Shown: positions 35,088 through 45,903 of the stretch, in pieces
Layout: every line of letters starts with the position of its first letter
Numbering within the stretch: the first letter of the stretch is position 1
NCBI GenBank assembly: GCA_022266195.1
Contig: WHVY01000001.1
Span: 10,602,001-10,666,000 of the forward strand
Source: Tetranychus cinnabarinus
Taxonomy: Eukaryota; Arthropoda; Arachnida; Trombidiformes; Tetranychidae
Direction of reading: 5' to 3'
Length of the DNA: 64,000 nucleotides
Program-made: the position numbers and the translations under genes
The notes under the pieces: model-generated
The model's input: only the letters and a program-made list of their open reading frames with translations
The model's database searches: none
What the model was told of the DNA's origin: nothing

Positions 35088-37539
35088 TTTGAATGTTATT
35101 TCTTGGACAGATGAAAATAAACTAATATTTAAAATAAAAATTGCGTTTATTGGTTAACAGCTCAGGACAGCTAAACTCATTGCTGATCAATCGTCCATAA
35201 CTTTATTTGATAAGACATAACTCGTTTGGGTAAAGCTGGTTGAGACACTGGTTAATTTAAGTTGGATGGCTTTGTATGTAAACTCTGTAAAAGAGAAAGA
35301 AAAAAGTTGAAATGTTGTTCATCAGTTGTAAAATATCAATGTTAATCATCTATTTTAGATAATCCAATGAAAGCAATACACGAGTGTTTCACTATATGAA
35401 GGTTAAATTGAAATCTCTGCTGATCAATTGCTGATCAGGAAACACTACATTGGAGGTTTAAAAACTAAGAAAAAGTTTTATTGGATATCCTCAAATCAAT
35501 CAATTTTGATTGAAATATTTAATGATGTATTGTTATTTTATCTCTGTTTGAATTGAATTTCTTACCAAATATTTTCGTCTCTTGAATTTGACATGAAAAT
35601 CCGTAGGAAGGTAGTGATGATGATATTGCTATAAAGCAAGAAAATAGATTCGGTACTTTTTCCTGTAGTCGGGGTAAACTCATTTATATTTGAGGCATTT
35701 TCAGAGCTTCCAGGGCTTTAAGTACGGATATTTTGTCACTGATTAGGGGTTTGATGTGATGAACAAGGTATGATGATACTACATGAAGTGACTAACCATG
35801 AATTATAACTTATAAAGAGAATGGAAAAAGAGAAGGAGGAAGATTAAATGGTGATGATAATGATGATGAAGATGATGATTGTTAGGTTATTGATGGTGGT
35901 TGTTACTTGTTATTACGATGGTATAAGACATAAGGCATAACCAGACTCATCCAAGAAGAGGTTGCAGTTGTCATTTCGGTTGGTTGGGTTAGTCCAGTTT
36001 TTCTTCATGATAGGATTGGGTTTCTTGTCAATTTCAATCACCAAATGAAATATATTGGCATAGAAATTAGTAGATTATTTATAGTTTGATTCAACTTAGG
36101 TGTTAAGATGGACTCTATAAATAATAAATAATAAATGTTGATTTCACCTTCACAGTTTACAGTAAACGAACAGACCAGTTACTGGACTTACTGAGATGGG
36201 TACTTTGCCCAAAGATAAATGCGTCAGATCAATCTTTGTTCAATTCAATGATTGTTGGTTGTAATAATTGTAATAAGTTGGAACGTGATTCGGAAACTTT
36301 TGTCTAGTTTTATATTCTTGAGCGATAAAAAGGATTGAGCTGTAAGTATTGGTTACCCTAAGTACCGATACTATTGATATTAATTTGGAAGGAGTCAGTC
36401 GATATATCTGATGCTTCTGGCAACTTGCCTATGGCAAGGGTTTAATTATTAAGCAATGTTATACAAGAATATGTAATTAATTGATTTCTTTGCTTTTATT
36501 CTATTTTTTATTTTAAAAGTTTTCTTCACAGCGAGTAAGTTTTATAGTCTTTTTACATCAGTTTGGGTAATTTTCATTGAGATATTCACAGAAATCAGTC
36601 AAAATTAAGTGAGAGTTTCCTAAGAAATTGTGGGAATGCATTCAGCTGTTGACTTAACGGTTTAAAACAGGGATTAAAAATAAAATATTGCACTTTGATT
36701 AAGTTATTTGTTATTTTGGGTTTTATGAATGAGATTTGATGAAAGGCACGATATTTCAGTTTATTAACAATTTAAATATCTTTTTGCACAATTGCACAAA
36801 GTCAATTACTCTTGATTATTACACTAGATGGCTCTTTACATTGAGATGGTGAATTCAAATTTTGAATTTCAAATGTTTAATCTTTCAATAAAAGTTTACA
36901 ACAAAAAGCTCATTTAAAAACTAAATTGAAATTTATCATTAAATTATTGATATTAGCAACCGGTGAATGGATAAAATAAATCAAATATTTAAGTTGAAAA
37001 GTGATTAGTAATTTATTTCCGTTTCTTTTGACTAGCAAGTGTGTAAAATCATCTGAAATTAGTCAAACTTTACAGTTGGACATGAATTGGCAGTTAATTC
37101 TTCATCATCTTTCATTTCCCGATTGTAACTTTGTAAAATACAAGTTGTTCATTAACTATTGTATTTTGATTCACCCAACAATAATGAATAGATTACTTCA
37201 ATGTGAACCAATTTGAGACTCCAAACTGTTGCCATGGATAAGATTGCCTGGCTTGATTCATTATTTTTTGACGTGATTTTTTATACGCCGGTTATATATT
37301 GAATGAATATCGTTCGGAAAAGTAAATCAATTCTGCTTATTTGAATAATATCCACAATACAGCTTAGAAAATTAAGATTTTTATTATCTTTGAATTAAAA
37401 TAATAGTCAAAGATTACGAAAGGTATTACAATGGTCATAAAAAAGACAAAATTAGCTTTATTATTCAACGGTTTGTGATATCGGAACTCAAAAAGGTTGT
37501 TTTATAGGATGTCTTTTGGTCAGAATTAACATTCAGTTC
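35088..37539. other. Intergenic interval between serpin and Ser-rich protein genes
   Basis: No gene is supported in about 2.4 kb. A GAT-rich microsatellite lies near 35848-35880. A TATAAATA-like stretch near 36115 is followed by no credible coding exon (the longest local frame is about 20 codons). Possible 5' UTR exons of the serpin gene cannot be recognised without transcripts. Confidence 0.55.
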
Positions 37540-38943
37540 TTATCTTCCTAAATTAACAGAGAAATTAAATAGATCATTTGAATTTCTACCAGTCTGTGGA
37601 CGACCACCTGATCTTGATTGACTAAAGCTTGAGCTACCAGAACCAGGACCACCAGAACTAAAGCTATTTATACTTTGATAATTACCTGAATGTAAGCCTG
37701 ATTGGCTTCTGCTTGCTCCACTTGCACCGTTGCTTGAGCCTGACCCTAGCCTGCTGTTTGGACTCGAGGAATAACTTGAAACCATATGAGAGCCGTAACC
37801 CGAAGAGCTACTACTACTATAGCTGTTGCTACTCGAGCTTGATCCATGACTAGCACTGGTTCTTGGTCTTGAGCCAGCTGCTGATCCACTGACAGCTCTA
37901 CTTTGTGCGCTCGAACCACGACTATTACCAGAGGATGTTCTAGCTGAATTATTGTTTGTGTTACGATTGACGTTAGAGCTTGATGCATTGGTGATCTTTG
38001 AAGAGTCCCTTGAACCGTTACTTGAGCTACCATAATCATTTTGTGACCCTGAATGTGATCCTTTTGAATTACTTGATCTTGTTTCTGATTCACCATTTAA
38101 ATTACCACTTGATGAACTTGAGTCTGTTCCAAATCCATCATCATATTCACCTGATGAACTCGAACCTGACTTATCTGAGTGACTCGAACTACTATAGCTT
38201 GTTCCAGATCTATAGTTAGTCGAGCCTGATTTTTTGTTTGATCTAGTTTTTCCTGCACTACCGACAGATTCACTTCGTGAACCAGCTGTGCCACTCTCAT
38301 TGCTATCAAAGTTTTCTCCTGATCCTGATCCATAACCAGCTCTTTCATTTGAACTGGAATCAACACCAGTGGTTTCTTTTTCACTATCTGAAGCACCGAT
38401 TGAGTCCGAATCTGAACTTTTTCCTGCCTCTTGTTTTCTTTTCGAGCTTGAACGAGATTCCTCACTAAATCTTCTATTCGAGCTGCTTCCAGACCTTAAG
38501 TTTGAACCTGATCCATTACTTGATTGGTTTCTTATCCGTGAATTGCCTTCGGATTCATCATCGTCTTCTAATCCAGTGTTTGAATCAATTTCTTCAGTCT
38601 CTGCTTCATTATTTGTGATAGCTTTTGAATGTGAATTTGATCCAGAACTTGATTCAGCTCTATCCTCTACTACGTTACTTCCCGAATTACCTCTATTGAA
38701 ACTTGTTAAACCATTTCCAATTTTGAGTCCTGTAGTAATACCAAGGGCTCGACCTAAACCAATTCCTGCTCCGATGTTGATTCCATTTGATACTGCACCA
38801 CTTTCACCACTATTTGATGTTGAATCACTGGCTCTACCGCCTCCTAAAAATGCTTTAGCAAACAAACTGTTACCAAAATTTTGTGACAGGGCTGTAGCGT
38901 GAGCTACCAGGGAAATTAGAAGTAACTGTTTGAACATAATCAA
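37540..38943 (-). CDS. Serine-rich secreted protein, silk fibroin-like
   Basis: 467 residues, single exon. The signal peptide is at residues 1-19 (FKQLLLISLVAHATA); starts at Met1 or Met3 are both possible. By my count about 139 of 467 residues are Ser (about 30%), with abundant Gly and Asn. A short Gly/Ile segment (GINIGAGIGLGRALGI) comes first, then an acidic stretch (EAETEEIDSNTGLEDDDE), then a long low-complexity part of SSS, GSGS, SNS and YSSSSSSGYG type. The C-terminus NDLFNFSVNLGR is not repetitive. Spider mites are reported to make fibroins unusually rich in serine, so silk is the leading idea. A mucin-like matrix or egg-coat protein is the alternative. No exact repeat unit is evident. 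Confidence 0.75.
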   Translation of the reverse strand: MIMFKQLLLISLVAHATALSQNFGNSLFAKAFLGGGRASDSTSNSGESGAVSNGINIGAGIGLGRALGITTGLKIGNGLTSFNRGNSGSNVVEDRAESSSGSNSHSKAITNNEAETEEIDSNTGLEDDDESEGNSRIRNQSSNGSGSNLRSGSSSNRRFSEESRSSSKRKQEAGKSSDSDSIGASDSEKETTGVDSSSNERAGYGSGSGENFDSNESGTAGSRSESVGSAGKTRSNKKSGSTNYRSGTSYSSSSHSDKSGSSSSGEYDDGFGTDSSSSSGNLNGESETRSSNSKGSHSGSQNDYGSSSNGSRDSSKITNASSSNVNRNTNNNSARTSSGNSRGSSAQSRAVSGSAAGSRPRTSASHGSSSSSNSYSSSSSSGYGSHMVSSYSSSPNSRLGSGSSNGASGASRSQSGLHSGNYQSINSFSSGGPGSGSSSFSQSRSGGRPQTGRNSNDLFNFSVNLGR

Positions 38944-41020
38944 TAAGGGATGAAATTGTCATAATAGCATCATTAAATAGTAACTTTGAATTTTAGAGAC
39001 AAATGTATTGAATGTGTGAAATTTATATCAATTCTTGGAGACACCTGTTTACACGAAAACGCTTAGCTACTATGATTTGTACTTTAGCCTTAAGAGATCC
39101 ATTTTGAATCAATTGCAGTTTGCAAGTTGAATCATGTATTTATTCACATTTTTTTGAGTAAAGATCACTTGATCAAGCATATTTATTAAGTTGTTGCTTG
39201 TATCAACGAATGACAGCTAGCTTGTTAAAATATTCAAATAAATTCCAAGATCTCAAAAACTCAGAGCTGCTGAAAACAAAAGACGCAATAAGATATTGTA
39301 TTTGATGGCTTTACATTTTAAAATAATGGTTGATTATTGTAATTTAAAACCATAAAACCCCCAAATTAACATCATTCTGTAAAGTATTATCAATTAACGC
39401 AGTAACGTATCACCAGTAATAATAGATAATAGTAATACATTGGTTACCATATTGATTGGTTGAACTTGAAATAGAAGACGAAAAAGATAAAACAAGAAAC
39501 ATCTCGAATGACTGATCTGTCCATTTTTCGTATTAGTTGTGCAGATGTTAATATATCATATTGTTAAATTTTTCTCAATAAATTGACTCAATTTAAATTT
39601 CAATATTTGGGTGTGATCTTAGAAAGTGAGATGGAACCATTTATTGTAACTGTTATCCATCAATCAGCTGATCTCACTCATTTCTATTGGTTGATAGTTG
39701 AGTCAGAAAGCTTGAAAATCCATTAAATTAGCACTCTTTGATTGTATGATTGGATAACTCCAATGATTAATGATACTATCAAATCAAAAATTGCGGGAAA
39801 TTCTGCAAAATTCCACTGAAGATTCATAAAATGGAAGTCATTAGGAGTCAGACTGCAATGAAATTCAATTTGAATACATTCCCTGGCAATGTAGGATCCC
39901 GAACTGGTTCGAGTGATCGAAGTCAAAATAAAATTTAAAAAATTAAATTGGACAATCAGGTTCATATGCTGATAATTTTTACAATAAACATTAGTAATGA
40001 AAAAAAATAATTGCTTCACTGGAAATGAAATTGATCTTGCCAACAAGAAAATATGAAAGAGGCAAAGAATAAGTTGCTCGATAAATAGGGAAATAAGCTA
40101 TTTGAACAGAAAATGAAACTTTGGTTACAAAATGAATTTGAATAATAAATGCTGAAAAGAATTGTAAAGCGAAGTCCATTAGATTTTTCGCAATATGTCA
40201 CAGTTCAACTAAATGGAAGACAGCTCAGAATTAAGTTTCTCAGCTTCCCTCATGGTTCATAATTTAATAAGAAACGATTAATCGAGGAAGACTATGTTAA
40301 GCCTTGAAGATCTTCAGTCTTAATATAATTTTTTTTCGATCTGTTTGTCTGTTAGTTAATTTTTTAAAGCCTTGATCAAAATTGCTTGGTAGTCAGAAGA
40401 CGATCTATGAGATTTCATCGGATATTTTGTAAGCCGTGAATGATAAAAGTAAATGAAAGTTCAGTGCGATCAGAGGTGCTACAAAAAGAGGATGGTGATT
40501 GCTAATTATGAATCCCTTTTAATGGTTGATCAATACTTTTGGTGGTTATTTCATTGGATTGGGAGTTCAACATCAGGATTTCGACAAAAGTGATTGGATT
40601 TAATGAGCAAAGCCGATTTATCATCACAATTTGGTCCAGCTGATTGTCAACCCAGATCATTATTGGTTTCTCTCTGGATTCTAAACAGGTTTGTATATCT
40701 TCAACGGATATTGGGTAGAAAAATAAACTACTTAGGATCGAAACACGGTTAATCAATGGTAATTAGCATAACCAAGTAATATCTAATTTTTTTTGTAATG
40801 AGTCCGATGATACAATTTTTCACAAATTGAAAAAAACTACTTTGCGATGACCAATGATCATATTTTCACCTAATTGTTACCAAGATAGATGAGCTAATAG
40901 GTTGTTATTTTCCCAAAATTTAGTTAGATGAGACACAATTCGGGTAAGCTGTTTAAAAAATATTTAAAAACCTCATTTGGCCTACGTGAGTCCGGTCAAA
41001 GCTATTTAACATTGTAAGTC
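38944..41020. other. Intergenic interval with scattered short minus-strand frames
   Basis: No intact gene. Minus-strand frames at 40756-40502, 40201-39991 and 40046-39723 have protein-like, partly hydrophobic composition and could be fragments of a decayed gene, but I recognise no family and cannot join them by convincing splice sites. Confidence 0.4.
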
Positions 41021-44000
41021 ATGAAAGGAGAAGATGAAAGGAATGAAAGGATGAACATAAAAGAAAGAGAGAAAGAAATTTATTACATCTAGCAGGGCTA
41101 GTGTTATAGCCATATGGCTGAGTGGCTCAAGATCCACCCTACAGTCACCATATTAGCTTTGGCACAAGCGGTTTGTTGAATATAAATTTTAAAGAAGAAC
41201 AGTTCGTCAATGAAGTATGGAGATAGATAGTGGAGTGAAGAAACAAAGAGGTTGTAAGGAGAGGAGGAACAAGTTACACTACAAATTAAGTGTCACCTGA
41301 TAAACCATCAGTGTCAAGTACAATTTTGGTTTCAAGGATTAAATTGAGTATTTCAATTCTGTCTATAAGTTCGTTAAATTGCAGCTTGGTCATGTTGTCT
41401 ACACTTAAACCATTGCGATATTCGTCCTTAGTAAGCCATGTAGTGAGCCATGTACATTCTGTGAGGTAATGTCTATAGATACCATAACGATCGGGACAGC
41501 ATTGGATAGTAGTATAGCAGTGTTTTTTAGTCATATTTTCCAGTTGAATCAGTCGTGATATTTTTGTTAGGATAGCGTCAGGATAAAAGAAAGTCCATTT
41601 GGAATCAATTGAACGCCAGGCCGATATATATAGCCTATCCACTTCCATCTTTACGACTGACACCATAGTCATGAGGTTCCAGCTGGATTTTATCTCCTCC
41701 ACTCTCATAGGAAGCCAGTCTTGGCTATCCCTCACCCCGTCACACCACCTCCATTTACCCATAGGTAGTTGATATGCCATGAACTCGAGAGTCTGAATAA
41801 AATTTGAATTACCATACTGATATCTGATCATTTCTGGTGTTCTTATGATTGTTATGTTTTTAATGCCATGTTTAAGAACTATATGTCTAAAGCCTTCAAG
41901 CTGGGCAGCAAGTTGACTGCGGCAGTCACTTATCTTGACAGTACATTCAATATAGTCCGTACCAAAAGAGGGTTTATTGTAATATTGGAAATGCCATGAA
42001 CCATCAATGAAGTTCGTAAATAGAGATACAAGATTTCCAGTAGCTAGACTCGTTTGTTTAGACAGAAAAAATCTACGCATTTCAGGTTGATAAAAACCAA
42101 GAGGAGGGAAATCACTTAGGCCAAATTTTTGTGCTTTTAGTGTCAGCATTCTAGTAAGTTGAGTCCTAATGTAGCGTATGTCTAATTTTAAAAAGACAAT
42201 TAAGGGACTTTGTAGTTGTTTTAGCGAGTGTAGTTTTTTCAAAACTTGCCCCCAGAGTATTATCATTGACTTGATACAGTGAATGATTTGAGGATCGTTC
42301 ATGTAATTTATGAATGCGCAGAACTCCTGGTTTCCAATCGTCGGAATTAACAAAGTATTTATCAAAATCCGTTGTAATTTGAGCTTGATATATGATACAT
42401 TATAAATACCAATTGTGAACTTTCTCTCCATTGTTTCCGAAAATTTCATTCTCAGTGTGCGACCATATGCAGCAAAATTCATTTTTGTTTGGTGTCGAGG
42501 CAGCTGTTCACCAAGTATCGCCATTTCCATTTTATTACTAATACATTGTGTTTTAGAAGTGTTGAGCTTGAGATCAATTTCACCAAGAGTATGTGAAATT
42601 TTGTCCAGAGTTTCTTCATAATGAGCCCACTGTTGAGCCGTTAGTGCGACTAAAATGTCATCAGCATATGACCAAAGTTTAAGTCCTTCATGTGCTAGTT
42701 TAGTGAGGGCCTTATCCAGAGCTATAACGAAGAGCAAGGGACCTGTAGCAGTACCTTGAGGTACCCCTGTCTTTTCACATTTGTAGATCTTCCCATTGCC
42801 ATCATTGTAAACAATATATCTCTTCTCCAATACAGACTTGATAATGGAAGTGGTAGACTGATCCATAGTTGCGCTTATCCTCTCAATAGCTTCCTGTACA
42901 TTCACAGTATCAAAAGCTTTACTGACATCTAATTTAAGAATGTATGCAGCTTCTCGAAACTCTTTAGAGGTCATCATATCAAAAATCATTTTATGTCTAC
43001 TGGAGTTTTCAACATATGCAAACTGTAGTCTAATATCCAAAAGTTGATCAATAGAGGCCAGTAGACGATCCTTTATGACTCGATCTATAATTTTGAACAA
43101 ATAACAGGGTGTTTTTACCATTCGTACTTTACCATCAGGCTTGGGTACGAAGCCACAACCCAGAGTGATTAAAATCTGAGGTATATGAGAGAAAAGGAAA
43201 TATGTCGCCACCGTTGATATAATAAGTTCCTTATTTTGTTCAAAGAAACGTGTCCATGTTCTGGGGGTGAAATTATCTGCAGACATGCTGGATGTCCTGA
43301 ATTTCATTGAACGTATTTTCTGTCTCTCGCAATCAGTTAGGAGACCTCTAACATTAGATGGATAATCAGTATAGTCTGGGCGTTTGATTATGAAGTCTTT
43401 AAGCCATTCAGCTCTCGATGCTCCAGCAATCGGATTTTCCCAGTCTATAGACTCTCTTGACTTCAGATAGTATTTGTTGAAGAAGGACCACATTTTCTGC
43501 GACTCAGCATCCTCAGAAGATTGATTCCTTGTTCGCTTGAGACGAATTTTTAACTTATTAATTGATTTTATCTTGTTTGACCAGACTCCTCTCAATTCTG
43601 GATGATGAATGATTTCATGTGTTTGTCTAATAATAGGATCCATCCGATACCATCTAGGGTTTTCACTTTGTGATTCTGTTATATGTTTAGCTCGCCAGTT
43701 AGTAATTATAATGCGACTTCGTGGTTTTTTGATTAAGCTTTTGCCAATTTTGATGATCGCATTTAATGCACAATGATCTGAATCATAAAAAGGAACTGTG
43801 TTGGCCTGTATCTTGTGGACATCAGGTGTTGTTATCATAAGATCAATGGTGTAGTCCGATTGTTTGGAAGTCGGTAATTTTCTATCATTTAAGAGTAGCA
43901 GATTATGGTCAATCATAAGTTTGTGAAAAATGTTTGCAATGTCACTTGCTCCTTGGTGCAGATTACGAGCCGACCAGAAGTTATGAACAAGATTTACATC

Positions 44001-44402
44001 ACCCATAATTATTACTGTTGATGATGGATGGTCAGTTAGGAGTTTGTTCAGGAAAATCAGTTTTGGAATCAGGGTTGCTCTATACAGAGTATGAGATATG
44101 TAAATACTTATGACAATCACGTTTAGTAAAGGTAGTTTAGCACAAACTAAATCATCAAACTTGTGGTCAATCCATCTACTAGTGATGTTGGATGACAGGA
44201 GAAGTACTGCTGAACCATTCATTTTAACATTTAAGTTGCTGTCCATTTGTAACACACTATTGAGTTCATATTGATTGGGTTCATTAACAGAAATCAGAAA
44301 ATTCCGTCGTCTGCGAATTAAGTCAAACATAAATTTAGTAGGTTTTCTACGTTTATTAACATTGATATGGTATAGATGTAAAAAAGGCATGATGAAATGC
44401 AC
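41021..44402 (-). mobile_element. Non-LTR (LINE) retrotransposon, ORF2 and 3' end
   Basis: An intact ORF2 is followed by about 225 bp of 3' UTR with AATAAA on the minus strand (41084-41079). Next come three copies of CCTTTCAT (ATGAAAGG on the plus strand, 41021-41050), which may be the 3' tail of the insertion. The 5' limit is uncertain: an ORF1-like gene on the same strand lies 4.2 kb upstream, with other ORFs between. I could not identify a target-site duplication. Confidence 0.75.
41286..44402 (-). CDS. LINE ORF2: endonuclease-reverse transcriptase, I-like
   Basis: 1038 residues with no frame break. The APE-type endonuclease comes first (about residues 8-220), with INVNK, NEPNQ, SIYIS, GDVNLVHNFW and SDHCAL. 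The reverse transcriptase (about 410-700) has motif A LKLDVSKAFDTV, motif B GVPQGTATGPL and motif C SYADDIL (YADD about 579-582). A region near 815-880 looks like a worn RNase H domain: FIDGSW keeps the Asp, but the usual AEL and TDS motifs read AQL and RTP. A C-terminal Cys/His segment (CCPDRYGIYRHYLTEC) matches the zinc finger found in I and Jockey-type ORF2. It would nick target DNA and reverse-transcribe element RNA. Intactness suggests recent activity. The start codon is uncertain but upstream sequence shows no extension. Confidence 0.93.
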   Translation of the reverse strand: MHFIMPFLHLYHINVNKRRKPTKFMFDLIRRRRNFLISVNEPNQYELNSVLQMDSNLNVKMNGSAVLLLSSNITSRWIDHKFDDLVCAKLPLLNVIVISIYISHTLYRATLIPKLIFLNKLLTDHPSSTVIIMGDVNLVHNFWSARNLHQGASDIANIFHKLMIDHNLLLLNDRKLPTSKQSDYTIDLMITTPDVHKIQANTVPFYDSDHCALNAIIKIGKSLIKKPRSRIIITNWRAKHITESQSENPRWYRMDPIIRQTHEIIHHPELRGVWSNKIKSINKLKIRLKRTRNQSSEDAESQKMWSFFNKYYLKSRESIDWENPIAGASRAEWLKDFIIKRPDYTDYPSNVRGLLTDCERQKIRSMKFRTSSMSADNFTPRTWTRFFEQNKELIISTVATYFLFSHIPQILITLGCGFVPKPDGKVRMVKTPCYLFKIIDRVIKDRLLASIDQLLDIRLQFAYVENSSRHKMIFDMMTSKEFREAAYILKLDVSKAFDTVNVQEAIERISATMDQSTTSIIKSVLEKRYIVYNDGNGKIYKCEKTGVPQGTATGPLLFVIALDKALTKLAHEGLKLWSYADDILVALTAQQWAHYEETLDKISHTLGEIDLKLNTSKTQCISNKMEMAILGEQLPRHQTKMNFAAYGRTLRMKFSETMERKFTIGIYNVSYIKLKLQRILINTLLIPTIGNQEFCAFINYMNDPQIIHCIKSMIILWGQVLKKLHSLKQLQSPLIVFLKLDIRYIRTQLTRMLTLKAQKFGLSDFPPLGFYQPEMRRFFLSKQTSLATGNLVSLFTNFIDGSWHFQYYNKPSFGTDYIECTVKISDCRSQLAAQLEGFRHIVLKHGIKNITIIRTPEMIRYQYGNSNFIQTLEFMAYQLPMGKWRWCDGVRDSQDWLPMRVEEIKSSWNLMTMVSVVKMEVDRLYISAWRSIDSKWTFFYPDAILTKISRLIQLENMTKKHCYTTIQCCPDRYGIYRHYLTECTWLTTWLTKDEYRNGLSVDNMTKLQFNELIDRIEILNLILETKIVLDTDGLSGDT

Positions 44403-44846
44403 TTTATAGATGTAATAGATAGAAAAAGGTAATTATAAGAAGCGGGAAAACAAAAGGAAATACAACACTGGGTTAGATAGCAAAGGACATTTTCCAGAGG
44501 CTGTCTTAACCCTTGTGATCATAGATAAGATAAGAAGATTTGCCGCTGTTATGGAAACATAGAGCAAAGACAAAGGATCAAGGTTTAGTTAAATTAAAAT
44601 TGTAAGAGTTTAAAACAACAAAGCAAGAAATCAACTTGCAACTGTCTCGTGAGAAAGAAAAATTTAACTGTTAGATACAGTGGCGACTTCATGGCGCCAG
44701 TTAAGTATAAGTATAAATAATTTGGTGATAACAAGTTAAGTTTAGTAAGAATAAAGTTAGATAACTAATTATTTGAAGTTCTTTTATCAATATCGATATT
44801 ATTTCTTAAATTTTAAAACGATAATATTCCTGGCTTATTCTGAATC
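44403..44846. promoter_or_regulatory. Divergent intergenic region between LINE ORF2 and the plus-strand ORF1-like gene
   Basis: About 440 bp between divergent frames. TATAAATA at 44712-44719 faces the plus-strand gene. A TATCGATA palindrome (DRE-like) lies at 44791-44798 in the presumed 5' leader. A TGGCGAC...TGGCGCCA stretch at about 44684-44698 is GC-rich against its surroundings. Confidence 0.5.
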
Positions 44847-45698
44847 ATGGATATTCAATTGAAAAATATTGAGCGTGAAATGCAAGCCTCTAGAAATGGT
44901 TGGCTTTGTGTAAAAGGTTTTGAGAGAAGACATGAGATCTTTATCTACAATAAACCTCATGCTCAGAATAATCCACAAGTCCCTATGGCAGGATTATTGG
45001 AGTTGGCTGTTAATAATCTACCAGGTAGAGACTTAATCAAGTACGTCTGTGTCGGGGAGTCTTATTCAAAGATTGGCCTCAATGGAGCAGAAAATCGAGA
45101 TGTCGTGACCCGAAGTGTTAGATGCAGTTTCCCAAGATGGACTGTAATTAGCCCCGTCCTGGATGGTGCCAGAATCCACTTCTTCGTACGCTTAGCATCT
45201 GATGCTGATAGTCTTGAGGTGATTCGAGAGGGTATCATTCGTGATAATAGATTGGAGACTGATGAGGAGACACAAGTTCTGAGTTTCGAAGAGGCTCATG
45301 AAGATAAGCAGCGCATTTGTATGTCCATAAGTCATGTCAATCGGGAAAAGTTACTTGATCAGGATGGCATCGTACGGTATATGGACAGACATAGCCCCAT
45401 GTATGACGATATTCGTCTCACAACATGTGAAAGGTGCTATTCTTACAAACATGTGTCGCAATTCTGTAATGCAAATTGGAAATGTCTACATTGCTTGGGT
45501 GAGCATCAAGGTGAGTGTCCATTGCAGAATTTTCCAGGAAAAAGATTGTGTGCATCGTGTCCAGCCAGTCTAGCCTATGATCATTCAACATTCTCTATGA
45601 GATGTCCATCGTTGGTCACCAGAGTTCATCAATTGCTTCATGGCATTAATTTTGATTATGAGTGGATCTGTCTCCCAACTAATCCTTTATATTACTAG
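44847..45698 (+). CDS. LINE ORF1-like (gag-like) protein with three zinc knuckles
   Basis: 283 residues. The C-terminal third carries three Cys/His units: CERCYSYKHVSQFC (CX2CX4HX4C), CLHCLGEHQGEC (CX2CX3HX3C) and CASCPASLAYDHSTFSMRC (an extended knuckle ending HX6C). This is the series found in ORF1 proteins of I/Jockey-type LINEs. Before it, RICMSISHVNREKLL...YDDIRLTTC resembles the strand-rich region that precedes the knuckles in such proteins. The expected role is binding element RNA in a ribonucleoprotein. It has no ORF2 downstream on its strand; a deubiquitinase-like gene follows 205 bp later instead. It could be an ORF1 of a truncated element or a co-opted gene. An upstream TATAAATA is unusual for a LINE. 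Confidence 0.75.
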   Translation: MDIQLKNIEREMQASRNGWLCVKGFERRHEIFIYNKPHAQNNPQVPMAGLLELAVNNLPGRDLIKYVCVGESYSKIGLNGAENRDVVTRSVRCSFPRWTVISPVLDGARIHFFVRLASDADSLEVIREGIIRDNRLETDEETQVLSFEEAHEDKQRICMSISHVNREKLLDQDGIVRYMDRHSPMYDDIRLTTCERCYSYKHVSQFCNANWKCLHCLGEHQGECPLQNFPGKRLCASCPASLAYDHSTFSMRCPSLVTRVHQLLHGINFDYEWICLPTNPLYY

Positions 45699-45903
45699 AT
45701 GAAAATTCAATGTATATTACATGGAGGCGCCTCAACTCCATGAGTTATGTATAACAATTGAAATAAAAGATTTTAATGGAGAAGTACGCAATCATCATTT
45801 ATGTACGCGTATCATCCTGAGATAAGACGCGATAAAGCTTTAAAGCTTAAGTAGTAGGGTTCTAGTTTAGTTTACAATTGAGTGTCAAAGTGACAAGTTG
45901 AAA

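Noticed and set aside
37746..38902. Several open frames on both strands over the Ser-rich gene
   Set aside because: Shadows of the biased Ser/Gly codons; only the 467-residue minus-strand frame has a signal peptide.
39893..39925. GGTTCGAG motif resembling a tRNA T-loop
   Set aside because: Flanking bases do not form a T-stem and no acceptor stem or anticodon arm can be drawn.
44684..44700. TGGCGAC sequence resembling an LTR-retrotransposon primer-binding site
   Set aside because: No LTR pair, gag-pol or polypurine tract was found around it; the match is short.
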